This document shows, piece after piece, positions 34,165 through 41,898 of a stretch of 64,000 nt of DNA. This stretch comes from Actinosynnema sp. ALI-1.44 (GTDB taxonomy: Bacteria > Actinomycetota > Actinomycetes > Mycobacteriales > Pseudonocardiaceae). Positions within the stretch are counted from its first letter, which is position 1. Each line of letters opens with the position of its first letter. A model generated the notes under the pieces. The model searched no databases, was not told the origin of the DNA, and saw nothing but the letters and a program-made list of their open reading frames with translations. The DNA lies in the NCBI RefSeq assembly GCF_001984155.1, contig NZ_MTQO01000037.1:62001-126000 (forward strand), written 5' to 3'. A program made the position numbers and the translations under genes.

Positions 34165-36093
34165 ATGTCGTGGAAACATCGCGGTTTCCTCGCGCTCGCG
34201 GTGAGCTCGGTGCTCACTGCGAGCGCGACGGTCCTACCGTCTCCAGTTGTCCGTGCCGCGCCCGGCGCTGGTGCTTTGACCAGCCTTGATCTGTCGCCAG
34301 GAAATCGGCGGGCCGCTGTGTCCGGTCTTTACGACTGGTCGAAAGCCGGATACCGGGGCGGTATGAACCTGCCCGGTGCCGGTGACATCAATTCCAACCA
34401 GACCTGTCAGATCACGCCGCAGGAGTTGAGCAGTCAGTACAATGTCAAACCCGATGACGGCGCGGATGATTCCGCTGGTCTGCAGGCCGCGATCGACGCG
34501 ATCAAGTCGTCGTGTTCGGGTTCGGCGAGCTATACCGAACTCAGCCTGATCACGCTGCCCGCGGGCGAGTTGATTGTCAGCCACGAGGTGCACGTGGACG
34601 CCGACTACCTGGTGATCCGCGGTGCGGGGACGACCGCGACGAAAGTCGTGTACCGGCCGGATTCGAACACCCTGTACGACACGCTGACCGAGGACAAGTC
34701 GGACTGGGACGAGGACGGGATGACCTCGGGCAGCGGCAAGGGCGGCTGGTTGTGGCCGGGGCGAGGGTTGTTCCGGGTGCAGTCGCGTGGTGTGCACTCG
34801 AGCTACCAGAGCGACTACTCGTCCGCGCCCGCCAACCGCAAGGACATCTTCGAGGGCACGGTGAACGTGCACTGGAAGTCCGGCGTCAAACTGCGCGCCA
34901 AGGCCGGTGACACCGGGTTCTCCGCCCGTATCGGCGACCGCGTGGTGCACCTGGCGTCCAGTGGTTCGATCACCTCGTTGACCGCGGGCTCGCTGGTCAA
35001 CATCCGCGCGGCGAACACGCGGAAGTTCTACGCCGAGCAGCAGGCCCTGCCGACGACGTTCCCGTTGCTGAACATGCACATGCGCCAGCAGATCTTCACC
35101 ATCGCGTCGGTGAACACCTCGCAGCGCACGATCACGCTGGACAAGCCGCTCGAGTTCGACGTGCCGGTGAACTCGACGTCGGACGGTTCGGCCGCGATCG
35201 GCGGCGCGACCTACGACTCGAAGGCGGCACCGCTGGTCGACCCGGTTGTGGGCGTGGGGTTCGAGAACTTCGGCTTCACGCAGGACATGCCGAACCTGAC
35301 CAAGGCCGAGGCGATCGACAACTACGGCAACATGGACCCGCGCGCCGAGATGCACGGCATCGTGTTCAAGTGGGCGGCGAACTCCTGGGTCCGCGGCATG
35401 AAGGCCGAGATGACCGGATCGCACCCGATCGTCACCGAGGAGGCCAAGAACCTGCAGATCGTGAACAACGAGCTGGACGGTTCGTGGAACAAGGGCAAGG
35501 GCGGCAACGGCTACTTCCGCGGTTCACGCGTGTGGGACTCGGTGTACGCGGGCAACACGTCCCGCAACCTGCGGCACTTCACGTTCCAGTGGTCGGCGTC
35601 GGGCAACGTCGTGGTCGGCAACGACTTCGACTCGGACCTGAACCTGCACGGCGGCTGGGAGCGCAACAACCTGTTCGAGCTCAACACCGTGAAGGTCGAC
35701 TACGGCCACCGCTCGGGCAACTGCCGCGCCAACTGCGGTGACGAGGGCGGCGGCGGGCCGGACGACTCGAACTGGTTCCCGATCTGGTGGGGCGCGGGCA
35801 AGAAGGCGGTGAAGTGGTCCGGCGCGTCGGGCTACCGCAACGTGTTCTTCAACAACACCATGACCAAGCAGGTGGCCACCAACGGCCCGTTCCAGGAGTA
35901 CTACCCGGACAAGCAGCGGATCTACGTCTTCGGCTGGAACGGCAGCGCCTACAAGCACCTGGACATCGGCGGCGCCCCGATCGCGGACTGGGCGAAGAAC
36001 GAACAGCGCGACTACACCGGTGGTCACGGTGTCGACGCGACCAAGACCGACAGCGCGAAGTCGCTGTTCCTCAAGTCCGTGGGAGGCAAGTGA
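34165..36093 (+). CDS. Secreted right-handed beta-helix protein (pectate-lyase-like)
   Basis: A 642-residue protein with GGAGGG 6 bp before ATG 34165 and a signal peptide (FLALAVSSVLTASATVLPSP). The domain opens with KPDDGADDSAGLQAAIDA, the start motif of pectate-lyase-like/GH28-related helices. The later part has short repeats with stacked Asn residues (VNNELDG, VYAGNTSRNL, VVVGNDFD, NLFELNTV). It probably binds or cleaves an extracellular polysaccharide. Catalytic residues cannot be assigned. Its stop overlaps the next start by one base (TGATG). Confidence 0.8.
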   Translation: MSWKHRGFLALAVSSVLTASATVLPSPVVRAAPGAGALTSLDLSPGNRRAAVSGLYDWSKAGYRGGMNLPGAGDINSNQTCQITPQELSSQYNVKPDDGADDSAGLQAAIDAIKSSCSGSASYTELSLITLPAGELIVSHEVHVDADYLVIRGAGTTATKVVYRPDSNTLYDTLTEDKSDWDEDGMTSGSGKGGWLWPGRGLFRVQSRGVHSSYQSDYSSAPANRKDIFEGTVNVHWKSGVKLRAKAGDTGFSARIGDRVVHLASSGSITSLTAGSLVNIRAANTRKFYAEQQALPTTFPLLNMHMRQQIFTIASVNTSQRTITLDKPLEFDVPVNSTSDGSAAIGGATYDSKAAPLVDPVVGVGFENFGFTQDMPNLTKAEAIDNYGNMDPRAEMHGIVFKWAANSWVRGMKAEMTGSHPIVTEEAKNLQIVNNELDGSWNKGKGGNGYFRGSRVWDSVYAGNTSRNLRHFTFQWSASGNVVVGNDFDSDLNLHGGWERNNLFELNTVKVDYGHRSGNCRANCGDEGGGGPDDSNWFPIWWGAGKKAVKWSGASGYRNVFFNNTMTKQVATNGPFQEYYPDKQRIYVFGWNGSAYKHLDIGGAPIADWAKNEQRDYTGGHGVDATKTDSAKSLFLKSVGGK

Positions 36094-37136
36094 TGAAGGG
36101 CGGGATCCTCGTCGCGGCGGCCGCGTTCACCGCGCTGGTGGTCACGCCGCAGGCGGCGACAGCGGCCCCTGTGGACGTTTCGACTGCCGCGCAGCTCCAG
36201 GCGGCGCTGGCCGGTGCCACACCGGGCACGGTGATCAGGATGGCGCCGGGCACGTACCGCGGTTCGTTCGTGTCGCAGAAGGTCGGGACGTCGTCGCAGC
36301 CGATCACGTTGACCGGCCCGGCGAACGCCGTGCTGATCAACGACGGCCCGAGCGGGCAGGCGCCGTCCTGCCCGGTCCCGACCGCGGGCTGGGACTCCGG
36401 TTACGGCCTGTGGCTCTACGGCGCGCCGTACTGGAAGCTGACCGGTTTCACGGTGGCGGAGTCCAAGAAAGGCATCGTCCTGGACAACTCCCACCACACC
36501 ACGGTCGACGGGGTCACCGTGCACCACGTCGACGAGGAAGCCGTGCACTTCCGGCGTTCGTCGGCCGACAGCGTGATCCGCGACTCGAAGATCACCGACA
36601 CCGGCCTGGTGCAGAAGGGGTACGGCGAGGGCGTCTACATCGGATCGGCGAACTCCAACTGGGGCTGCCACGGCAACTCCGGCGGCGTCGACAGGTCCGA
36701 CCGGGTGCAGGTGCTCGACAACACGATCGGGCCGAACATCGCGGCGGAACCGATCGACGTGAAGGAAGGCACGCAGTCGGGCGTGATCCGCGGCAACACG
36801 TTCAACGGCCAGGGCATCACCGGCCAGAACTCCGCGGACTCGTGGATCGACGTGAAAGGCGTCGGATACCTGATCGAGAACAACACAGGCACCTTCGCCA
36901 AGCCCGGCACGTTCGCCAACGGCTACGAGACCCACAACCCGAGCACGTCGCCGTCGTTCCCGAACGGCTGCGGAAACACGTGGCGTGGCAACAATTCCGA
37001 CCTCGGTGGCGTCGGCGGGTACGCGATCAGGATCACCTCGACGTCGAAGTGCAAGGACCGCCCGAACGTGGTCCACGCGTCGAACACCGTCACCAGGGCG
37101 ACGAAGGGACTGACGAACGTCCCGGTCACACCCTGA
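36093..37136 (+). CDS. Secreted right-handed beta-helix protein (chondroitinase-B/pectate-lyase-like)
   Basis: A 347-residue protein with signal peptide MKGGILVAAAAFTALVVTPQAATA. It has the opening motif VSTAAQLQAALAGATPGTVI and the helix rung IRMAPGTYRGSFV common to DUF1565/chondroitinase-B-type proteins. Repeats include LTGFTVAESKKGIVLDN and DGVTVHHVDEEAVHF, and four or more Cys could form disulfides. It is translationally coupled to the larger beta-helix protein, suggesting both act on the same polymer outside the cell. Confidence 0.82.
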   Translation: MKGGILVAAAAFTALVVTPQAATAAPVDVSTAAQLQAALAGATPGTVIRMAPGTYRGSFVSQKVGTSSQPITLTGPANAVLINDGPSGQAPSCPVPTAGWDSGYGLWLYGAPYWKLTGFTVAESKKGIVLDNSHHTTVDGVTVHHVDEEAVHFRRSSADSVIRDSKITDTGLVQKGYGEGVYIGSANSNWGCHGNSGGVDRSDRVQVLDNTIGPNIAAEPIDVKEGTQSGVIRGNTFNGQGITGQNSADSWIDVKGVGYLIENNTGTFAKPGTFANGYETHNPSTSPSFPNGCGNTWRGNNSDLGGVGGYAIRITSTSKCKDRPNVVHASNTVTRATKGLTNVPVTP

Positions 37137-37142
37137 CGGCGG

Positions 37143-37174
37143 CCCGTGAGCGGCCCGGCCGGGCCGCTCACGGG
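37143..37174. terminator. Perfect 32-bp palindrome after the beta-helix operon
   Basis: CCCGTGAGCGGCCCGG is followed immediately by its exact reverse complement. It starts 7 bp past the beta-helix stop codon and can form a very stable GC hairpin, which fits a terminator without U-tract. Confidence 0.75.
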
Positions 37175-37221
37175 TGTTCGGCGTGCCGCAAATCGATAGC
37201 CAGGTTCCCTATGCTCGACGC

Positions 37222-37971
37222 ATGGAATGGGCAAGGGGCGTGACAAGGGTGTCGGTGCTGACCGGCGCAGGCATCTCCACGGACTCGGGAATCCCGGACT
37301 TCCGCGGACCGGACGGTGTGTGGACGAAGAACCCGCGGATGGCTGACCTCTTCACCTACCGCAACTACATGGCTGACCGGGCGGTGCGCGAGCAGTTCTG
37401 GGCGGCTTACAGCGGTCACACGGCATGGACGGCGGAGCCGAACGCGGCCCACCGCGCTCTGGCCGACCTCGACCGCGAAGGCCTGGCGGTCCGAGTCCTG
37501 ACGCAGAACATCGACGGACTGCACCAGCGCGGAGGAATGCCGGACCGAAAGGTCCTGGAACTGCACGGCTCCATGCACAAGACGGTCTGCGTGGGCTGCG
37601 ACGCGTCCCAGCCGAGCGAGAAGGTGCTCGCGCGGGTCGCGGCGGGGGAGAAGGACCCGGCCTGCCAGGACTGCGGCGGCATCCTCAAACTCGGCGTGAT
37701 CCTGTTCGGACAGTACCTCGACGCGGCGGTGTTCTCGAAGGCGGAGGCAATCGCCGCGGCGAGCCAGTTGTTCATCGCGATCGGCAGCACGCTCGAAGTC
37801 GAACCAGCGGCGTCGCTGTGCCGGGTGGCCGTCGACGCCGGTGCTCGACTGGTGGTCGTCAACCGCGATCCGACGCCGTATGACCACCTCGCCGACGAGG
37901 TGATCACGGAGCCGATCGGGACGGCTGTTCCGAGAATCTGCCGGGCCGTGCTGGACGGCCGCACCAGCTGA
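37222..37971 (+). CDS. NAD-dependent protein deacylase, Sir2 family
   Basis: A 249-residue sirtuin. It has the NAD-binding GAGIST at residues 15-20 and IPDFRGPDGVW, the TQNIDGLHQ motif, the catalytic His in LELHGSMH, and a zinc site of two CxxC pairs (CVGC and CQDC). The later motif AIGSTLEVEP is also typical. ATG 37222 is chosen over GTG 37174 because a -10-like TATGCT (37210-37215) lies 6 nt upstream, suggesting leaderless translation, and because the upstream GTG falls in the terminator. It removes acyl groups from lysines of cytoplasmic proteins. Confidence 0.9.
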   Translation: MEWARGVTRVSVLTGAGISTDSGIPDFRGPDGVWTKNPRMADLFTYRNYMADRAVREQFWAAYSGHTAWTAEPNAAHRALADLDREGLAVRVLTQNIDGLHQRGGMPDRKVLELHGSMHKTVCVGCDASQPSEKVLARVAAGEKDPACQDCGGILKLGVILFGQYLDAAVFSKAEAIAAASQLFIAIGSTLEVEPAASLCRVAVDAGARLVVVNRDPTPYDHLADEVITEPIGTAVPRICRAVLDGRTS

Positions 37972-38122
37972 GCTCAGTGAGGTCGAGCACAGCCGGGCGC
38001 CTGTCGCGAATGAGGATGTCCTTCGGGGCATCCCTTGCCGTGCGGGCCGCGTGCGGGAGTCGCATGCCGGTAAGGTGGCTTGAGTTCCGAGGGGTGCAAC
38101 ACCCTTTCTGAGCTGGGGCGGT

Positions 38123-39208
38123 TCAGGGCTGGTACATCTGGATCGAGGCGTAGGTCCCCGTGGTCTGCCAGCCGGGTTCGCGGTCTCGGCCGTCCGCGCC
38201 GACGACGACCTCGGACTTCAGGATCCGCAGTGCCACGGCGGGTCCGGGCAGGTACGACACGGCACGGTGGAACGGGGTCGACGGGTCCCAGTAGCAGTCG
38301 CCGACCAGCCGCCGGTAGTTCAGGTCCCCCTTGAACACGGTCACCCCGCGCCCGAGTTCCCCGGCGAGGTCGGCTGGCATGTCGTGGAAGGACAGCGGGG
38401 CGCAGTGGAACGGGTGGGTGCGGATTCGCAGCCGTCCGTCCGCCGCGGCCTCGTGCAGCCTGCGCCCGGAGTCGCCGGGCAGGTCCCGCAGCCGCCGCAG
38501 GCAGTCCCCGACGTCGGTCAAGGTCGCGTCGGAGACGAAGTACGGGTACGGCTTCGCGTGCAGCGTGACCGAGCTGGCCAGTCCGCCGGTCAGCAGGTGA
38601 TCGGCGAACACCAAGTCGGACAGCAACTCCCTGCCCGCATTGTCCAGGACGAACGTCACGGGGACGGGCCCGCCGCGGTGGAAGAACTCGCGCACGGCCC
38701 CGCTGTCGTCGGCGACCAGCTGGTCGTGGACCGCGGCCGTGTCCCCGGCGACGAGCTGGAACCCCAGGTCCGCTCGATTGCCGTACAGCGACGCCATCAA
38801 CGCGGCGTCGAAGTCGAGCCGCTCGGTCAGCCAGCCGTATTCGGCGTCCAGTGTGGACGAACGCAGCTCCGCGGTCTTGAAGGGCCCGAACGGGTCCACG
38901 CCGGTCTCGAAGTAGCCGACCGCGCCGAGCAGCAGCCGGTAGAAGTAGCTCTCCGCCCACAGGAACGGCGCCTTCGCCCACGACGTGCCGAAGTGGCGCC
39001 GGTCCCAGCCCAGCCACGTGTCCCGGTCGAACGCGTCGTCGGCCAGCGAGATCGTGCCCTTCTGCGTCTCGGTCAGCAACGCCTCCAGTGCCGCGCGCTC
39101 GGCGGGACCGTACGGATGGGCGTCCATCAGCCGCCGGAACAGCTCGGGATGCCGCTGGTGGAAGACCTGGTGGGCGAACGGGCTCTCGAGCGTGATGACC
39201 GATGGCAC
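38123..39208 (-). CDS. ARMT1/DUF89-type damage-control phosphatase-like protein
   Basis: A 361-residue protein. Characteristic DUF89 motifs are VTFVLDNAGRELLSDL (Asp-Asn metal pair) and the late GVTVFKGDLNYRRLVGD (substrate and metal contact), with HAKPYPYFVSD between them. Family members dephosphorylate reactive or damaged phosphometabolites such as sugar phosphates, or methylate carboxyls in the human protein. It is transcribed divergently from the DUF1989 gene across a double palindrome, hinting at joint control. Confidence 0.78.
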   Translation of the reverse strand: MPSVITLESPFAHQVFHQRHPELFRRLMDAHPYGPAERAALEALLTETQKGTISLADDAFDRDTWLGWDRRHFGTSWAKAPFLWAESYFYRLLLGAVGYFETGVDPFGPFKTAELRSSTLDAEYGWLTERLDFDAALMASLYGNRADLGFQLVAGDTAAVHDQLVADDSGAVREFFHRGGPVPVTFVLDNAGRELLSDLVFADHLLTGGLASSVTLHAKPYPYFVSDATLTDVGDCLRRLRDLPGDSGRRLHEAAADGRLRIRTHPFHCAPLSFHDMPADLAGELGRGVTVFKGDLNYRRLVGDCYWDPSTPFHRAVSYLPGPAVALRILKSEVVVGADGRDREPGWQTTGTYASIQMYQP

Positions 39209-39238
39209 TCGGCAAGCCTATTCCGTGGGGAACGCCTA

Positions 39239-39283
39239 TGGAGGATCCTCCAGTCGATCGCGTTATTCGTGGAGGATCCTCCA
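39239..39283. promoter_or_regulatory. Two copies of the palindrome TGGAGGATCCTCCA in a divergent promoter
   Basis: The 14-bp perfect palindrome occurs at 39239-39252 and again at 39270-39283, 31 bp apart (about three helix turns). The copies are themselves embedded in an 18-bp-arm inverted repeat (CCTATGGAGGATCCTCCA and its reverse complement). It lies between the starts of the ARMT1-like gene (39208, minus) and the DUF1989 gene (39321, plus). This is a strong candidate for cooperative binding of two dimers; the regulator is not known. Confidence 0.7.
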
Positions 39284-39320
39284 TAGGTGTTGTACTCGGT
39301 GTAGTGGTGAACTGAGTGGC

Positions 39321-39920
39321 ATGGAGCTGACAAAAGTTCACGTCCCCGCCCGCGAGGGCCGGGCCGTGCGGGTCGCCGCCGGACAGCTCGTCCGGGTGAG
39401 CACCCCGGAGGGAGCGCAGGTCAGCGACTTCTTCGCCTTCTGCGCGGCAGACACGACCGAACACCTCAGCGCCGCGCACACCCGCGGTCACACCAGTCGC
39501 TTGTTCCCCAGGTTGGGCGAAGCGTTCGTCACCGACCGTAGGCGGCCGATCCTCACGTTGGTCGACGACACCTCGCCAGGCCGTCACGACATGCTGATCG
39601 CCGCCTGCGACCCCGCTCGCTACGAACTGCTCGGGTACGAGGGGTGGCACGCGTCCTGCGCGGAGAACCTGCGGTCGGTCATGCGCGAGTTGGGTGTGGG
39701 CGTCACCACGGTGCCGCAGCCGGTGAACTTCTTCATGGACATCCCGGTGACCCTGCAGGACGTGATCGAATGGCGGTCGTCGCCCGCCGCGCCCGATGCC
39801 GCCGTGACGCTGCAGGCCGAGATGGACTGCCTGGTGGCGGTGTCCGCCTGCCCGCAGGACCTGGTCGACATCAACGGCATGCGACCCGGCCCGCTCGAGA
39901 TCGAAATCCTGGACAAGTGA
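39321..39920 (+). CDS. Urea carboxylase-associated family protein (DUF1989)
   Basis: A 199-residue protein of the DUF1989 type, with AREGRAVRVAAGQLVRV, EGAQVSDFFAF and SFMD-like PVNFFMDIPVT. Cys in GWHASCAENL and SACPQDLVDING lie at positions expected for the zinc site of the family. Relatives sit beside urea carboxylase or guanidine carboxylase and act as carboxyguanidine deiminase subunits, but no carboxylase is encoded here. It leads an apparent operon with the old yellow enzyme and the deacetylase. Confidence 0.82.
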   Translation: MELTKVHVPAREGRAVRVAAGQLVRVSTPEGAQVSDFFAFCAADTTEHLSAAHTRGHTSRLFPRLGEAFVTDRRRPILTLVDDTSPGRHDMLIAACDPARYELLGYEGWHASCAENLRSVMRELGVGVTTVPQPVNFFMDIPVTLQDVIEWRSSPAAPDAAVTLQAEMDCLVAVSACPQDLVDINGMRPGPLEIEILDK

Positions 39921-39934
39921 AGCGAGACACCGCG

Positions 39935-41038
39935 ATGAACACGATCCACCCCGCACTGACACCGACCCGCATCGGGGCCAACGAACTGGCCTCGCGGTAC
40001 GCGGTCGCCCCGATGACCAGGGTCTCGGCGACCCCCGGCGGCGTCCCGACCGAGGAAATGGCCCGGTACTACAAGGAGTTCGCCGAGGGCGGCTTCCCGC
40101 TGGTGATCACCGAGGGCACGTACATAGACACCCTGCACAGCCAGTCCTACCTCAACCAGCCCGGCCTGGCCACCGCCGAGCACGTCGCAGGCTGGCGGAC
40201 GGTGACCGCGGGCGTCCATGCCGCAGGAGCGGTGATGGTCGCACAGCTCATGCACGCCGGGGCGCTGTCGCAGGGCAACCCGCACACCGCCGAACGCATC
40301 GGGCCGTCCGCGATCCGGCCTCGCGGGGTGATGATGCCGGAGTACCACGGCAGCGGTCCGTGGCCGGTACCCCGCGAGATGACCACACAGGACATCGACG
40401 ACGTGGTGGCCGGATTCGCCGCCGCCGCGAGGAACGCCGTCGCCGCGGGGTTCGACGGCGTCGAGATCCACGCGGCCAACGGTTACCTCCTGGACCAGTT
40501 CATCACCGACTACACCAACCAGCGCACGGACGAGTACGGGGGCCCGATGGCCAACCGGGTCCGGCTGACCGCGCGGGTCCTCGATGCCGTCAAGTCCACG
40601 GGTGTCCTTGTCGGAGTCCGGCTGTCGCAGACGAAGGTCAACGACTTCACCTACCGCTGGCCGGAGGGCGAACGCGACGCCGAGACGATCTACGCGGCCC
40701 TCACGGCGGCCGACTACCTGCACATCGCCAGCGAAGGGCGCAACTGGCTGGACACCGCCACGTTGGCCGGCGGCAGGACCGTGACCAGCATCGCCCGTGA
40801 GGTCACCGGTCTGCCTGTGATCGTCAACGGCGGCATGCACGACCCGGTGCTGGCCGCGAAGGTGCTCGACGGCGGTCATGCCGACGTGCTGTCCGTGGCC
40901 AGGGGCGCGCTCGTCAACCCCGACCTGCCACGCCGGGTCGCCGCGAACGCCGAGCTGGAACGGTTCGAGCACCGCATGCTTGACCCCATGGTCACCATCG
41001 CCAACGTGCGCCGGTGGAAGGAGAGCAGGCAGGGATGA
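39935..41038 (+). CDS. NADH:flavin oxidoreductase, old yellow enzyme family
   Basis: A 367-residue FMN-binding TIM barrel. Family motifs are RYAVAPMTRVSA at the start, QLMHAGALSQ (FMN contact), FDGVEIHAANGYLLDQFI, RTDEYGG and LPVIVNGGM. It reduces activated C=C or related bonds with NAD(P)H. GTG 39917, overlapping the stop of the upstream gene, is an alternative start; ATG 39935 is preferred because MNTIHPALTPTRIG aligns with the usual N-terminus. It overlaps the next gene by 4 bp. Confidence 0.88.
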   Translation: MNTIHPALTPTRIGANELASRYAVAPMTRVSATPGGVPTEEMARYYKEFAEGGFPLVITEGTYIDTLHSQSYLNQPGLATAEHVAGWRTVTAGVHAAGAVMVAQLMHAGALSQGNPHTAERIGPSAIRPRGVMMPEYHGSGPWPVPREMTTQDIDDVVAGFAAAARNAVAAGFDGVEIHAANGYLLDQFITDYTNQRTDEYGGPMANRVRLTARVLDAVKSTGVLVGVRLSQTKVNDFTYRWPEGERDAETIYAALTAADYLHIASEGRNWLDTATLAGGRTVTSIAREVTGLPVIVNGGMHDPVLAAKVLDGGHADVLSVARGALVNPDLPRRVAANAELERFEHRMLDPMVTIANVRRWKESRQG

Positions 41039-41889
41039 CACCACCAGGATGGCGGGGTGGGGCGGCCGCGGTGGCCACCCTCACCTTCGACGTGGACGCG
41101 GAAAGCCCGGTCCTCGCGGAAGGTGCCCGGTTCGCGCACCACCTGTCGACGATGTCACACCAGGCCTACGGGCCGGAGGTGGGCGTGCCGCGCATCCTCG
41201 ACCTGCTCGACGACCTGGCCGTGCCCGCGACGTTCTTCGTCCCCGGCTGGGTGGCCAGGCGGTACCCGGGCCTCTCCTCCTCCATTGTGGAGCGCGGCCA
41301 CGAGGTCGCGCACCACTCGTACGCCCACAAGGCACCTACAGCGATGACCGAACGGGAGGAACGGGACGACTTCGCCATGGCGATGGACGTCTTCACCTCG
41401 CAGGGCATCGAGATCCTCGGCTACCGCGCGGCGATGTGGGGCGCGCGGTGGCAGACACCGGAGCTGGTCGCCGAGCACGGACTGCTGTACGACTCGTCGC
41501 TGATGGCCGACGACCGCCCGTACAGGATCCTGACCGCCCGCGGGGAGATCGCCGAACTACCGGTGCACTGGTCACTCGACGACTGGGAGCAGTACGCCTT
41601 CCTGCCGGAACCGCACATCGGCTCGGTCATCGAGTCCCCGCTGAAGGTGCTGGAGATGTGGCGTGCGGAGCTGGACGGGATGCGCCACTACGGCTGCCTG
41701 TTCAACCTGTGCTGCCACCCTTTCCTGTCCGGGCGGCCGGGCAGGATCATGGCGTTGCGGCGGCTGGTCGAGTACGCGCTGGAGTGCGGCGACGTCGCGT
41801 TCATGCGGTGTGGTGACCTCGCGCGTGCCGTGCTGGATGATCAGACGCTGGACGCTCGCCCCTTGCCCGAGCCGCCGAGCTATCCGTAG
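41035..41889 (+). CDS. Polysaccharide-deacetylase (NodB-fold) protein, PuuE-like
   Basis: A 284-residue cytoplasmic protein without signal peptide. NodB-fold motifs include TFDVDAES with the metal Asp, VPATFFVPG, and the metal His pair in GHEVAHHSYAHK; later GYRAAMWGA and CHPFLSGRPGR. Cytoplasmic members without a signal are often allantoinase/PuuE-type amidohydrolases of purine catabolism rather than polysaccharide enzymes. The PucR gene that follows fits this. The last gene of its operon (ATGA overlap with the oxidoreductase). Confidence 0.85.
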   Translation: MTPPGWRGGAAAVATLTFDVDAESPVLAEGARFAHHLSTMSHQAYGPEVGVPRILDLLDDLAVPATFFVPGWVARRYPGLSSSIVERGHEVAHHSYAHKAPTAMTEREERDDFAMAMDVFTSQGIEILGYRAAMWGARWQTPELVAEHGLLYDSSLMADDRPYRILTARGEIAELPVHWSLDDWEQYAFLPEPHIGSVIESPLKVLEMWRAELDGMRHYGCLFNLCCHPFLSGRPGRIMALRRLVEYALECGDVAFMRCGDLARAVLDDQTLDARPLPEPPSYP

Positions 41890-41898
41890 CGCCCGTGG

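Noticed and set aside
37974-39962. 662-codon minus-strand frame covering the ARMT1-like gene
   Set aside because: The ARMT1-like frame within it, in another phase, carries conserved DUF89 motifs; the long frame has none.
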